A stretch of DNA of 64,000 nucleotides, taken from NCBI RefSeq assembly GCF_036621415.1, contig NZ_CP030941.1, forward strand, positions 1,054,001 through 1,118,000, read 5' to 3'. This DNA comes from Nitratireductor thuwali. Its GTDB lineage: Bacteria > Pseudomonadota > Alphaproteobacteria > Rhizobiales > Rhizobiaceae. The notes under the pieces were generated by a model. The model saw nothing but the letters and a program-made list of their open reading frames with translations, did not search any database and was not told where the DNA came from. Every line of letters starts with the position of its first letter. The stretch's first letter is position 1. Shown here one piece after another: positions 42,804 to 52,095 of the stretch. Both the position numbers and the translations under genes were made by a program.

Positions 42804-45014
42804 TCATGCGGTCGTAAGAACCTTCACCTGACCCTGCCGCCGGAGCACCTCGACGACCACCTGCTCCCCGGACCGGCGAAGAGATACGTCCACCGAGCCG
42901 CGCCCTGCGGAAAGTTGTTTCAAGGTTATCTGCTCGAGAAATGCGGGAAGATGCGGTTCGTGGAAAGTGATCTCGTTGCCTTCCGGTTCGAATCCGAGGC
43001 CCAGGCACGACTGAAGGAGGGAGAGCGGGGCCGCGGCTGCCCAGGCCTGAGGAATGCAGGCAACGGGATAGAAGGTCGGGCCGTGCGCGCGCTGGCGGGC
43101 GAAGCCGCAGAAGAGCTCCGGCAGGCGCCGGAGATCGATATAGGTCGAAGCAGTGAAAAGTCCTTCGAAGATCCGAGCCGCCTCGCGCTTGAAGCCATAA
43201 TTGGCGAAGCCGGCCGCAATCAGCGCATTGTCATGGGGCCAAACCGAGCCGTTGTGATAGCTGATGGGGTTGTAGCGGCGTTCGTTCGCGGCGATCGTCC
43301 GTATGCCCCAACCGCAGAACGAATCGCTCGACATGAGCGTGCGCACCACGGTCTGCGCTCTTTTGGGTAAGGCGATCCGGGTGAACAGCGCGTGACCGGC
43401 ATTCGAAGACCTGACCCGGCAAGGCCGCTTGTCCCCGTCGAGCGCCAGCACATATGTCCCCAGAGCCTCGTCGAAGAAGGCTTCGTCGAAGCGGGTGCGC
43501 AAGGCCTTGGCTTTGCCGTCGAAGCTTGCGGCCTGTTCCGCGAATCCGATTGCGCGTGCAATGCGGGCAGCGGCGCGCCAGGCGCCGTAGACATAGGCCT
43601 GCACTTCGGCAAGAGCGATCGGACCGCGTGCGAGAGAGCCGTCATGGTGGAAGACGGAATCGTGGCTGTCTTTCCAGCCTTGGTTTATGAGGCCTTCTTG
43701 GGTCCGGCGCCCGTATTCCACGAAGCCGTCACCGTCCCTGTCGCCGAAATCCTCTATCCAGCCGAGCGCGGATCGAAGCGAGGGCCAGAGTTCCCGGACA
43801 GTGGCCACGTCCCCGGTTCTTTTGAGGTATTCGCCGGCGAGCACGACGAACAGCGGCGTGGAATCGACACTGCCATAGTACCTGCGGAACGGCACCTCTC
43901 CCAGTTCCGCCATTTCTCCGTTGCGCACCTCGTGGAGGATCTTGCCCGGCTCCGCGTCGGCGACCGGGTCGATATCGCTGGCCTGGTGCGCTGCCAGGTG
44001 GCGAAGCACGCCCGCAGCGACGGCCGGATCCAGCCACAGCGTTTCCAGAGCCGTGATCAGTGCGTCCCTTCCAAATACCGTGCTGAACCATGGTATGCCC
44101 GCATAGGGATACGGGCCTTCGGGAGTGTCGGTGATCAGCATGTAAAGGTCGGAGACGCTGCGCCGCACCGCCTCATTGAAGATTTCGTTCGAGGTGATCA
44201 CCGCCGTCGCGCGGGAAGAGGAGGCCCGCAGGGCCCGGCGTGCTTCCATGAATGCCGGGAAGAAGCGCTGCCGCACCGGGGTGTTGTAGCTATCCCAGCC
44301 GCAATTGATCTCCATGAACAGCGATGCTGGTTCATGGGGGGCCAGTTCGAGTTCAAACACCGCTCGGTTCGCCGTCAGTTCGGCTGGACATGGATCGAAG
44401 AGCAAGGTGGTGGCGCGGCGCTTGTCGTCGAGGCCGGTATAGCTGAGAACGACGCTGTCTGCCGCGATTTCAGCCTGGTGGATCTGGCCCCTCCGCTCGC
44501 GCCGGGTGCCCCGCACCTCGAAGAGATCCGCGAAATCCGCCCCGAAAGCGACTTCGAAGCGGATCCGGCGCTGCCTTTCATAGAAGCTATGGATGCCGAG
44601 GCGTTCGAAGCAGCGACCTCGCCAGAGAAAGCGCGACCTGCGCACATGGATCAGATCGTGCTCCAGTATGATGCGGCCTCCCGCATCGTAAAGGTCCGGG
44701 TTCGTGAGATCGCAAGTCAGCGTGGCGTTGTCGTCCCTGAGGATCGAGCTGAGCAGGATCGGCCGATGGCCTTCGATCGTGAGATAGAAATGCGAAAGAT
44801 GCCGCGTATCGCGATGAAAGATGCCCTCGGGACTGCCGGGGCCGGAGATCGCATCTCCATTGTGATCGAAAAGGCCGAAAGTATCGCCGTGCTTGAGGGT
44901 CCGTGGCCGCCGCTCCTGCAGTGACGCCGCGGCCGGGATGAAGAATTGCGCAATTTGCTCCCCTGCTCCGGAAGCATCCGCAGCATGGGGAATCTCGGCA
45001 CCTGTTGTATCCAT
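42804..45014 (-). CDS. Amylo-alpha-1,6-glucosidase-like protein (GDE type)
   Basis: The product has 736 residues. An N-terminal GDE_N-type beta domain (about 45-240; TFGLFDHNGDAISG, RDTRHLSHFYLTIEGHRP) is followed by an (alpha/alpha)6 barrel. The barrel shows YPYAGIPWFSTVFGRDALIT, IEDFGDRDGDGFVEY, WKDSHDSVFH and YHNGSVWPHDNALIA. These match glycogen-debranching-type enzymes. The ATG at 45014 is favoured because the frame further upstream runs into the palindromic repeat at 45054-45114. It converges with the GH38-like gene and follows the GT4 gene by about 150 bp. Confidence 0.82.
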   Translation of the reverse strand: MDTTGAEIPHAADASGAGEQIAQFFIPAAASLQERRPRTLKHGDTFGLFDHNGDAISGPGSPEGIFHRDTRHLSHFYLTIEGHRPILLSSILRDDNATLTCDLTNPDLYDAGGRIILEHDLIHVRRSRFLWRGRCFERLGIHSFYERQRRIRFEVAFGADFADLFEVRGTRRERRGQIHQAEIAADSVVLSYTGLDDKRRATTLLFDPCPAELTANRAVFELELAPHEPASLFMEINCGWDSYNTPVRQRFFPAFMEARRALRASSSRATAVITSNEIFNEAVRRSVSDLYMLITDTPEGPYPYAGIPWFSTVFGRDALITALETLWLDPAVAAGVLRHLAAHQASDIDPVADAEPGKILHEVRNGEMAELGEVPFRRYYGSVDSTPLFVVLAGEYLKRTGDVATVRELWPSLRSALGWIEDFGDRDGDGFVEYGRRTQEGLINQGWKDSHDSVFHHDGSLARGPIALAEVQAYVYGAWRAAARIARAIGFAEQAASFDGKAKALRTRFDEAFFDEALGTYVLALDGDKRPCRVRSSNAGHALFTRIALPKRAQTVVRTLMSSDSFCGWGIRTIAANERRYNPISYHNGSVWPHDNALIAAGFANYGFKREAARIFEGLFTASTYIDLRRLPELFCGFARQRAHGPTFYPVACIPQAWAAAAPLSLLQSCLGLGFEPEGNEITFHEPHLPAFLEQITLKQLSAGRGSVDVSLRRSGEQVVVEVLRRQGQVKVLTTA

Positions 45015-45053
45015 GGCAGGTTTCCGTATCGCCGGTTTCCGTGTCGCCTTTCG

Positions 45054-45114
45054 TTGCTGGAGCATGATCGCGAAAAGTGGATACCCGTTTTCGGAACGGA
45101 TCATGCTCCAGCAA
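45054..45114. repeat. Intergenic palindromic repeat with 16-bp perfect arms
   Basis: The arms TTGCTGGAGCATGATC (45054-45069) and GATCATGCTCCAGCAA (45099-45114) are exact inverted repeats. Inside is a core CGAAAA...TTTTCG. Similar repeats with AAAGTGG and CGGTTTTC cores are widespread between rhizobial genes, and the R2 and R3 copies in this window share that core. It lies between the GT4 stop and the GDE start, where it can form a strong hairpin. Confidence 0.75.
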
Positions 45115-45160
45115 GGAGATAGGTCACGATGGCGCTTTCGGGAAGCGTCGTCGTGGTGAT

Positions 45161-46255
45161 CTAGCTCACCGCCCTTTGAGCGAAGTCTCCCGGTTCGGAC
45201 ATGAACGGAATCGGGTCTTGACGGGATGTCGCCGCCAGGCGGCGGTAGATCTCGACATAGTCCCGCGCCATCCGGTCGGCGGTGAAGCGCTGCTCGAACG
45301 CCTCGCGGACCTTTCGGCGGTCATGCGCCCTTGCGCGATCGACCGCGGCAACCGCTCCCTCGATGTTCTCGACGATGAAACCGGACACGCCATCATCGAT
45401 GACCTCGGGAACCGATCCGCGGTCGAACGCGATGACCGGTGTGCCGCAGGCCATCGCTTCGATCATCACCAGACCGAATGGTTCGGGCCAGTCGATGGGG
45501 AACAGAAGCGCGCTGGCGTTTCCAAGGAACTCCGCCTTCTGGTGCTCGGCGATTTCCCCGATGAACTCGACATTCCGATGCGTGGCGACCAGCGGCTCGA
45601 CGACCTCTTTCCAATAAGGCAGATCGGCATTGTCGACCTTTGCCGCCATCTTCAACGGCATGCCTGCGCGGGCCGCGATCTCGATGGCGCGGTCCGGCCG
45701 CTTCTCCGGCGAGATCCGCCCCAGGAAAGCGAGATATCCGGGAGCGGGCTTGGCCGTGAACGGGAGCAGATCGCGCGGCAAGCCATGATAAACGGTGCCC
45801 ACCCAGTTCACGGGCGGCATCGGCCCACGCTGGTCGTTGGAGATCGACACTAAAGGCACGTCGGAAAACGCCGAATAGAACGGCTTCAGGTCGAGCAGAT
45901 CGAGGCGCCCGTGAAGCGTCGTCAGCGTGCGGCTGGCGAATTCGCGAATGAGCGGGAAATGCAGGATGTCGATATGGAAGTGCAGAACGTCGAACTCTTC
46001 CGCGCGACGAGCCACCTTGTCCAGCATCATGACGTGATAGGGGATAGGATCCTTGACCGCCGGGTTCAGGCGCAGGGGGCGGTCGACACAGGCGACCAGT
46101 TCCGCCGACGTCAGCGAATCGGCGCTGGCAAAGAGCGTGACGTCGTGGCCTTGGCGCACAAGTTCCTCGGTCAGATAGGAGACGATCCGCTCCGTACCCC
46201 CATACAATCTGGGCGGCACGCTTTCGGCTAGCGGAGCGATCTGGGCTATTCTCAT
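45161..46255 (-). CDS. Glycosyltransferase family 4
   Basis: The 364-residue GT-B enzyme has GGTERIVSYLTEELVRQGHDVTLFAS at the N terminus and PGYLAFLGRISPEKRPD in the middle. The sugar-nucleotide E-x7-E motif lies in PEPFGLVMIEAMACG, followed by FDRGSVPEVI. It transfers a hexose in the cytoplasm; family members of this type are often in glycogen or trehalose clusters. AGGAGG lies nine bases before the ATG. Its start is 71 bp from the DUF982 gene, in the same direction. Confidence 0.88.
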   Translation of the reverse strand: MRIAQIAPLAESVPPRLYGGTERIVSYLTEELVRQGHDVTLFASADSLTSAELVACVDRPLRLNPAVKDPIPYHVMMLDKVARRAEEFDVLHFHIDILHFPLIREFASRTLTTLHGRLDLLDLKPFYSAFSDVPLVSISNDQRGPMPPVNWVGTVYHGLPRDLLPFTAKPAPGYLAFLGRISPEKRPDRAIEIAARAGMPLKMAAKVDNADLPYWKEVVEPLVATHRNVEFIGEIAEHQKAEFLGNASALLFPIDWPEPFGLVMIEAMACGTPVIAFDRGSVPEVIDDGVSGFIVENIEGAVAAVDRARAHDRRKVREAFEQRFTADRMARDYVEIYRRLAATSRQDPIPFMSEPGDFAQRAVS

Positions 46256-46325
46256 CTTCAGACCTCCTCGAATTGAGCGAAGCAGAATTCTGCCGCCGGC
46301 TATGCCGCACGGCATCAGGAATGGA

Positions 46326-46625
46326 TCAGCCTGCGACCCGGTTTGCCGCCTCGAGCGCCCGCGCGGCAATGACGCCTTCGGTCTCGGGCGCCAGTATTGA
46401 ATGTCGCTTGGCGAACTCGAGGAAAGCGGCTCGGGCGGTCTCCGGCTCGACCTCGTTGAGAAGGGCTGCCCTGCAAGCCTTGAGAGCGACGGCATGAGCA
46501 GCATCCCGCCCGTGCACGGGCCAGTCGCTCAGGAAGACATAGGCTTCTTCCACGTTCTCGATCTTCGACGGACGGTTCAGCCCGACGAACAGCAGCACTG
46601 GATTTTCGAATGGTATGCGGTTCAT
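46326..46625 (-). CDS. DUF982-domain protein
   Basis: The 99-residue protein matches the DUF982 pattern common in Rhizobiales: an N-terminal FENPVLLFVG strand, then FLSDWPVHGRDAAHAVALKACRAAL. No function is established. The ATG at 46625 is eight bases after CAGGAG; a TTG two codons upstream is less likely. It is the first gene of a short run with the GT4 and debranching-type genes. Confidence 0.8.
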   Translation of the reverse strand: MNRIPFENPVLLFVGLNRPSKIENVEEAYVFLSDWPVHGRDAAHAVALKACRAALLNEVEPETARAAFLEFAKRHSILAPETEGVIAARALEAANRVAG

Positions 46626-46987
46626 CCACAAGACTCCTGCATTGAACTTGGGAGGAGCGCCTGCAAAGACATCTCCTCCGCTAGGCGGCGCCGCTAACGC
46701 AGAAGCTGCGGATTGGTTCCACGCTCCGAGAAATTTTTTTGCGCATGATGAAGCGGCCCGGAAGACCGCTTCCTGGCGCTGTTTTGGCAGGCCAGGGAAG
46801 GCGCATGTCGGCGGCTTTCAGAGCTGTCTTTGGCCTTCGCCGCCTGCGCCGGCCGCTCTCGCCATGGCTGCGCGCGAGCGGCCGACGACCGCCGCCTTGA
46901 ACCCGTACTCCTCTTCATGATGCCTCTTTCAAAAAACGCAAAACTTGCGTAAGCAGGGAAATCGGCTCACGCGAGGCAGAATCCGTC
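46626..46987. other. 362-bp gap upstream of the second LacI gene
   Basis: No credible gene is present. A minus-strand frame of 74 codons (46694-46918) is basic and repetitive, and I do not call it. The right end holds the LacI-type palindrome at 46936-46950, and the run of T on the minus strand near 46735 is AT-rich. The stretch should contain promoters for both directions. Confidence 0.5.
46936..46950. promoter_or_regulatory. Palindrome ACGCAA-AAC-TTGCGT, putative LacI-family operator
   Basis: This perfect six-base inverted repeat with a three-base spacer lies 37 bp upstream of the LacI start. The adjacent heptamer TTGCGTA (46945-46951) recurs three times before the binding-protein gene at 50101, which links the regulator to that operon. 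Confidence 0.65.
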
Positions 46988-47998
46988 ATGACAGCAAACG
47001 CCAGGCGCCCCAACCAGACAGAGATCGCCTCGCGGCTGGGCGTATCGGTGAGCACGGTTTCGCGTGCGCTCGCCAACGAGGCCGGCGTCAGCGAGCCCGT
47101 CCGGCGCGAAGTGCAAAAGCTTGCCCGGACCCTCGGCTACAAGAGCAAGCATCCGAGCCTGTCCGGCGCCGATCGGCGCGCTGTGGCGCTGGTGCCGCTG
47201 GGCGGCGCCACCAGCGGAATGTCCGGCTTCTATGTCGGGATATTCGACGGCATGCGCGCGGCGGCCGAGGAGGCCGGCCTGGCGCTGGACGTGCGGCTGG
47301 TCAACGAGACGCAGGTCACCCTCGATCTGATCGAGCGCCATCTGGCGCATTCGGAGGCGAGCGGCGTGCTCCTGGCGGGCATCGATGCCTGGGACGGGCT
47401 GGTTGCCTGGTGTGCCGAGCGGGATATTCCCGCCGTGCTTGTCAACGGCACCGATCCGCTGATGCGGCTGAGCTCGGTCTCGCCCGCCAATTTCTACGGC
47501 GCCTATCTCGCCACGCAACGTCTACTGGAGGCCGGCCACCGCCGCATCCTGCACTATACCCACTTGGCGCGCCCTACGATCCTGGAGCGCCGCCGCGGTT
47601 TCGAAACCGCCATGGCCGCCGTGCCCGGCGCCGAAGCTGTTGTCGTGAGCACCACGGAGCGAAGCATCGGCGAACTGCTCCAGGACATCCTCGCCGACCG
47701 CCACGGCGTGACGGCGCTCTTTTCCTGGAACGACCTGGCTGCCGTGGAGATCATGGAAGGGCTCCATGGCGGCAGCGGGGTTCTTCCCGAGACCTTCTCC
47801 ATCATCGGCTTCGACGACCTGCCGCTCGCCGGCATGACCAGCCCGCGGCTCTCGACCGTGCGGGTCGACCGTGAGGCAATCGGGCGCGGCGCCATCCGCC
47901 TCCTCATCAGCCAGATGGAAGGTGAAACGGCCGTGCAGCAGCTTGAAATCGGCGTCACCCCGGTCGACGGGCAGACCATCCGCCGGCTCGAGTTCTAG
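46988..47998 (+). CDS. LacI-family transcriptional regulator
   Basis: The 336-residue protein has the LacI helix-turn-helix (TEIASRLGVSVSTVSRALANE), the hinge PVRREVQKLARTLGYK and a sugar-binding effector domain (AHSEASGVLLAGIDA, FSIIGFDDLPLAGMTSPRLSTV). It opens the polysaccharide locus and precedes the heparinase-like gene by 32 bp. It probably represses the locus through the TTGCGTA sites until an oligosaccharide is present. Confidence 0.92.
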   Translation: MTANARRPNQTEIASRLGVSVSTVSRALANEAGVSEPVRREVQKLARTLGYKSKHPSLSGADRRAVALVPLGGATSGMSGFYVGIFDGMRAAAEEAGLALDVRLVNETQVTLDLIERHLAHSEASGVLLAGIDAWDGLVAWCAERDIPAVLVNGTDPLMRLSSVSPANFYGAYLATQRLLEAGHRRILHYTHLARPTILERRRGFETAMAAVPGAEAVVVSTTERSIGELLQDILADRHGVTALFSWNDLAAVEIMEGLHGGSGVLPETFSIIGFDDLPLAGMTSPRLSTVRVDREAIGRGAIRLLISQMEGETAVQQLEIGVTPVDGQTIRRLEF

Positions 47999-48030
47999 AA
48001 GCGCAGTTCGCTTCGACAATAGGAGATGGC

Positions 48031-49863
48031 GTGACATCGCTACGGCTCTGGAACGTACGCAGCATGGATGCCGCGCTGGCGCAGGCGGCCGATTTCCGGC
48101 CCTTCCCGGCGGGCGCGGAGCGCGAGGCCTGGGTCGGAATTGCCTCAAGAGCCGGGCAGCAGAGCGTGGATCTTCTACATGCCCGGGCGGTCGAGGATGC
48201 CGCGACCCCGATTCCCGCGCTGCCGGCAAGCCTTTATCTCGACTTTCAGCGCACCGGCCGGCGCGAGCCCTACGAGGACGCGCAGCGCCGCCGCCGCAAC
48301 ATGCTCTACCGCCTCGTCCTCGCCGAATGCCTGGCGTGGCAGGGCACGTTCCTCGACGCCGTCGCCGACCTGCTCTGGGCGCGGCTGGAGGAGACCAACT
48401 GGGCATGGCCGGCCCATGCCCACACCCTTGACCTGCCCGGCCGTCCGACCCTGGATCTCGCCGCAGCCATGACCGCGCTCGACTTGGCCGAGATCGACTA
48501 TCTGCTGGGCGACCGGCTGGAACCGAACCTGCGTGCCCATATCCGCGCGGAGGTCGGCCGGCGGGCGGTTTCGCCCTTCCTCGAACGGCACGACCATTGG
48601 TGGCTGCATCCGACCCCCGACAGAAAAATCAACAACTGGACGGCGGTCTGCGTTACGGGGGCGGCCGGCGCTGCCTGCTATCTGGAGCCGGACAATGCGC
48701 GCCTGGCCGAAATCCTGGCGCGTGCCATGGCCTCGCTCGCGGACTATCTGGAGACCTTCGATCCGCGCGGCGGCTCGACCGAAGGACCCGACTACTGGAG
48801 CTACGGCTTCGGCAATTTTGTCGTTCTGGCCCAACTGCTGGAGGCGCGGACTGGCGGCGCCGTGCGCCTGCTGCAAGATTCCTTCGTGCGTGAGATCGCG
48901 CAATTCCCGCTGCGCACGATCCTGACCCCTGGCCGGTGGGTGAGCTTTTCCGATTCAGATCTCGACGCCGCCTTTCATCCTGGCCTTCTGTCCCATCTTG
49001 CGGAAAATCTCGACCTGCCGCAATTGGCCCGGCTGGGCGTTGCCAACGACTTCGCCGTCGATCATTTCAACCAGTTCGCCTGGCCGTTGCGCCAATATCT
49101 CTGGCCGCTTCGCGGCGGGGCCCCCGCCTTCGCCGGAGCCGTGCACGACTGGTTTCCGCACATGGCCTGGATGATCGCCAGGCTGGATCCGGCCGATCCG
49201 GGCTCGCTGCGGGTCGCGATCAAGGGCGGGCACAATGACGAGATGCACAACCAGAACGACGTTGGCGCGCTGATCGTGATGACGCGCGGCCGAGCCGTCA
49301 TCGCAGATCCCGGGCGCGGGCGCTATTCCAAGGCCTATTTCGGGCCGGAGCGCTACAACAACCTGATGGCCTCCTCGCGCGGGCACTCGGTTCCGGTGGT
49401 CAATGGGCATCTGCAGCGTTCCGGCCGAACCTATGCGGCGCGCGTCCTCCATCATCGACATGACGCAGCGGGTGACCATTTGCTGCTCGACATGGCCGCG
49501 GCCTATCCCGCCGAGGCGGGCCTTGGGATGCTTGAAAGGTCCCTCGAGATCGACCGGCATGCGCCGGGCGGGCTGGTCACGCTGACCGACGCGTTCGAAT
49601 TTTCGGGGCAGGCCGGCGACTTCGAGAGCGTGCTGGTGACCACAGGCGATATCGAGCCTGGAAACGGCTTCGTCATCCTGCGCGAGGGCGCGGGAGCCTT
49701 GGAGGTCTCGTTCGATCCGGAGAGCGTCGCCGTGCGGCTGGAGCGGCACCGCGGTATCGAGAAGCAATATGCGCCTTCCATCGATCTGACGCGCGTCATC
49801 TTTGCCGTTGCCGCGCCACGAAGAGCCGGCCGGTTGACGCTCGTGATCCGCCCCCACGGCTAG
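48031..49863 (+). CDS. Heparinase II/III-family polysaccharide lyase
   Basis: The product has 610 residues. An (alpha/alpha) toroid fills the N-terminal half (WWLHPTPDRKINNWTAVC, DYLETFDPRGGSTEGPDYWSYG). The heparinase II/III beta domain begins near residue 390 (GGHNDEMHNQNDVGALIV, then ADPGRGRYSKAYFG). The family cleaves uronate-containing polysaccharides by beta-elimination. No signal peptide is visible, so it may act on imported oligosaccharides. The start is GTG at 48031 after AGGAGATGGC. Confidence 0.85.
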   Translation: MTSLRLWNVRSMDAALAQAADFRPFPAGAEREAWVGIASRAGQQSVDLLHARAVEDAATPIPALPASLYLDFQRTGRREPYEDAQRRRRNMLYRLVLAECLAWQGTFLDAVADLLWARLEETNWAWPAHAHTLDLPGRPTLDLAAAMTALDLAEIDYLLGDRLEPNLRAHIRAEVGRRAVSPFLERHDHWWLHPTPDRKINNWTAVCVTGAAGAACYLEPDNARLAEILARAMASLADYLETFDPRGGSTEGPDYWSYGFGNFVVLAQLLEARTGGAVRLLQDSFVREIAQFPLRTILTPGRWVSFSDSDLDAAFHPGLLSHLAENLDLPQLARLGVANDFAVDHFNQFAWPLRQYLWPLRGGAPAFAGAVHDWFPHMAWMIARLDPADPGSLRVAIKGGHNDEMHNQNDVGALIVMTRGRAVIADPGRGRYSKAYFGPERYNNLMASSRGHSVPVVNGHLQRSGRTYAARVLHHRHDAAGDHLLLDMAAAYPAEAGLGMLERSLEIDRHAPGGLVTLTDAFEFSGQAGDFESVLVTTGDIEPGNGFVILREGAGALEVSFDPESVAVRLERHRGIEKQYAPSIDLTRVIFAVAAPRRAGRLTLVIRPHG

Positions 49864-49865
49864 AA

Positions 49866-49956
49866 GCAGTTCCAGGAAAGGTGGAAGCCGGTCGGGAATT
49901 GCGTGGGAATAGTGGATCCGTTCTGCATTTCTATCAAACGGTGACCTGATCTGAAA
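49866..49956. repeat. Rhizobial-type intergenic repeat (copy R2)
   Basis: This stretch aligns with 52096-52200: a core AGTTCCAGGAAAGGTGGAAG near the left end and a tail TATCAAACGGTGACCTGAT near the right end. It lies between the lyase stop and the operator region of the Dpp-type operon. Such sequences are dispersed extragenic elements without coding content. Confidence 0.6.
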
Positions 49957-49986
49957 TCGCTCCCACAGAAGGATTAACGCACGCTC

Positions 49987-50030
49987 TACGCAAATTACGC
50001 AAAAATTGGAAATTTGTTGCGTATGCGCAA
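49987..50030. promoter_or_regulatory. TTGCGTA/TACGCAA cluster, putative LacI operators upstream of the Dpp-type operon
   Basis: TACGCAA occurs at 49987-49993 and 49996-50002, and TTGCGTA at 50017-50023, the last within TTGCGTATGCGCAA (50017-50030). The outer copies 49996 and 50017 form an inverted repeat with a 14-bp spacer. The set lies 70-115 bp before the binding-protein ATG and repeats the heptamer found before the LacI gene. Confidence 0.65.
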
Positions 50031-50100
50031 AATCCTGCTAGCCTTGGCTCCCGTTGAAGGAGGGGCCGCATATGCAGCGGCCGAATGGGAGGAAAAACCA

Positions 50101-52041
50101 ATGCTCAAGCGTATCCTGCATCGATATGCCCCTGCCCCGGCAGGTCGATCCCGCAACGCCGCCGCCATTCTCCTGGCCGGCATTGCCCTTTCGCCGCTGC
50201 CTGCGCTGGCCCAGCAGCAGGCGCCCATGCTGGACGAGGGCGTCGCCAGCGGCGAGCTTCCGCCGGTCGCCGAGCGCCTGCCGAAGAACCCGCTCGTTGT
50301 CCAGCCGCTCGAAAGCGTCGGCAAATATGGCGGGGTCTGGCGCATGGGCCTGCGCGGCGGCGACGACAATGGCATGATCGCCAAGACCGTGGCCTATGAG
50401 GGCCTCGTGCGCTGGGATCACAGCTGGGAGAAGGTCATTCCCAACCTCGCCGTTTCCTGGGAGATCAGCGACGACGCCACCGAATACACCTTCAAGCTGC
50501 GCGAAGGGCTGAAGTGGTCCGACGGGCACCCGCTGACATCGGAAGACATCGCCTTCGCGGTCGAGATGTTCAACAACCCAGAATACCCGGCAAACAGCAA
50601 CTGGATCGACGTGCAGAGCAACCCTGCCTCGGTCGAGGTCATCGACGAAATCACCTTCAAATTCGTCTTTGAAAAGCCGAACGGCACGCTGATGGACACG
50701 CTGGCCAGCATCAACGGCACCCAGGTCCTCACCATCCCCAAGCACTATTGCGGCCAGTTCTACCCCGGCACCAACCCTGACGCCGCCAAGATGGCGACCG
50801 ACGCCGGTTTCCAGAACTGGTCGTTTCTGATGGAAGACAAGTGCGCCTGGGGCTGGGAAACCTCGCGTTGGACCAATCCGGAACTCCCCACGATAAGCCC
50901 GTGGATCGTCAAGGAGCCGCTGTCCGGCGATGCCGCCCGGATCATCTGGGAGCGCAACCCCTACTACTGGAAGGTCGACACGGAGGGCAACCAGCTGCCC
51001 TATATCGACCGCCTGAACATGCGCGTCAGCCAGAGCCTTGAGGAACTCACCCTCCTTGCGCTGAACGGCGAGATAGACTTCCAGGACCGGCACATAGCCA
51101 CCAATGCCAACCAGGCCGTGTTCTTCGACGGCCAGGACAAGGGCGACTATCGTCTGGGCAAGGTCGTCCAGTCGACGTCCTCCAGTCTGGTGCTGCAGCT
51201 CAACCTGAACCACGACGACCCGGTCAAGCGCGCGCTTTTCCAGAACAAGGACTTTCGCATCGGCCTGTCCCACGCCATCGACCGTCAGGAGATCATCGAC
51301 GTTGTCTTCATCGGCCAGGGTGAGCCCTTCCAGGTGGCGCCGCGCCCCGAATCTCCCTTCTATGACGAGAAGATGGCCAAGCAATATACGGAGTTTGACC
51401 CCGAACTGGCGGCAAAGCATCTGGATGCCGCGGGCCTGACGGAGAAGGACGGCGGCGGCACCCGCCTCATGAGCGACGGGCGCCCGGTGCGTATCACCGT
51501 CGACGTCATCGCCGCCCTTCGGCCGGAGTGGGTCGATATGCTCGAGCTGATGCAGTTGCAGCTCGCCGGGGCGGGTATCGATATCGAGATCAACAACATC
51601 GATCGCGCCCTGTTCTACGACAAGCGCCCGAACAATGACTACGACGCCCAGGTATGGGCCGGCGATGGCGGCCTCGATGTGATGCAGGAGCCTCGCTACT
51701 ACTTCCCCTCCTCGCCGGAATCGGTGTGGGCCTACAAATGGCAGGCCTGGTACACCGGCGCCGAGCCGTCGATCGCCGAAGAGCCCGCCGATTGGGCGAA
51801 GAAGCAGATGGAGCTCTATAATGAGCTCAACGCCGAAGGGGATGCGGAGCGCCGCAGCGAACTGATGCGCGAGATCCTCGCCATTGCCAGGGAAAACTTC
51901 CCGGTGATCGGGGTCAGCCTCATGCCTGACGGCTACTACATCGCCAAGAACAATCTGCGCAATGTGGCGCCGTCGATGATCAATGCCTGGCTCTTCCCCG
52001 AGCCCGGCGGCTACGATCCCGTCCAGTGGTACTTCGAGTAG
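50101..52041 (+). CDS. Dpp/Opp-type ABC transporter substrate-binding protein
   Basis: The 646-residue protein has a signal peptide (AAAILLAGIALSPLPALAQ) and the SBP_bac_5 fold (YTFKLREGLKWSDGHPLTSEDIAF, KDFRIGLSHAIDRQEIIDVVF). It is longer than most peptide-binding proteins (about 530). GGGAGGA precedes the ATG at 50101. In a polysaccharide locus such Dpp-type binding proteins usually carry oligosaccharides. It serves the permeases at 52282 and 53274. Confidence 0.9.
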   Translation: MLKRILHRYAPAPAGRSRNAAAILLAGIALSPLPALAQQQAPMLDEGVASGELPPVAERLPKNPLVVQPLESVGKYGGVWRMGLRGGDDNGMIAKTVAYEGLVRWDHSWEKVIPNLAVSWEISDDATEYTFKLREGLKWSDGHPLTSEDIAFAVEMFNNPEYPANSNWIDVQSNPASVEVIDEITFKFVFEKPNGTLMDTLASINGTQVLTIPKHYCGQFYPGTNPDAAKMATDAGFQNWSFLMEDKCAWGWETSRWTNPELPTISPWIVKEPLSGDAARIIWERNPYYWKVDTEGNQLPYIDRLNMRVSQSLEELTLLALNGEIDFQDRHIATNANQAVFFDGQDKGDYRLGKVVQSTSSSLVLQLNLNHDDPVKRALFQNKDFRIGLSHAIDRQEIIDVVFIGQGEPFQVAPRPESPFYDEKMAKQYTEFDPELAAKHLDAAGLTEKDGGGTRLMSDGRPVRITVDVIAALRPEWVDMLELMQLQLAGAGIDIEINNIDRALFYDKRPNNDYDAQVWAGDGGLDVMQEPRYYFPSSPESVWAYKWQAWYTGAEPSIAEEPADWAKKQMELYNELNAEGDAERRSELMREILAIARENFPVIGVSLMPDGYYIAKNNLRNVAPSMINAWLFPEPGGYDPVQWYFE

Positions 52042-52052
52042 GACGCTCGGTT

Positions 52053-52080
52053 CGCGCCCGTTCGCCGGGCGCGGTTTTCC
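52053..52080 (+). terminator. Hairpin with short T run after the binding-protein gene
   Basis: The arms CGCGCCCG (52053-52060) and CGGGCGCG (52066-52073) pair perfectly across a five-base loop, and GTTTTCC follows. It lies 11 bp after the stop at 52041. Partial termination or mRNA protection ahead of the permease genes is likely. Confidence 0.65.
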
Positions 52081-52095
52081 GGCTGCGGCCGGCGT

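Noticed and set aside
43392-44924. A 510-codon plus-strand frame opposite the debranching-type gene
   Set aside because: The opposite strand encodes clear GDE motifs; this frame has none and reads as codon-bias shadow.
46694-46918. A 74-codon basic minus-strand ORF with a weak ribosome site
   Set aside because: Its composition is low-complexity Arg/Ser/Ala and it matches no family I know; I left it as a possible but unsupported gene.
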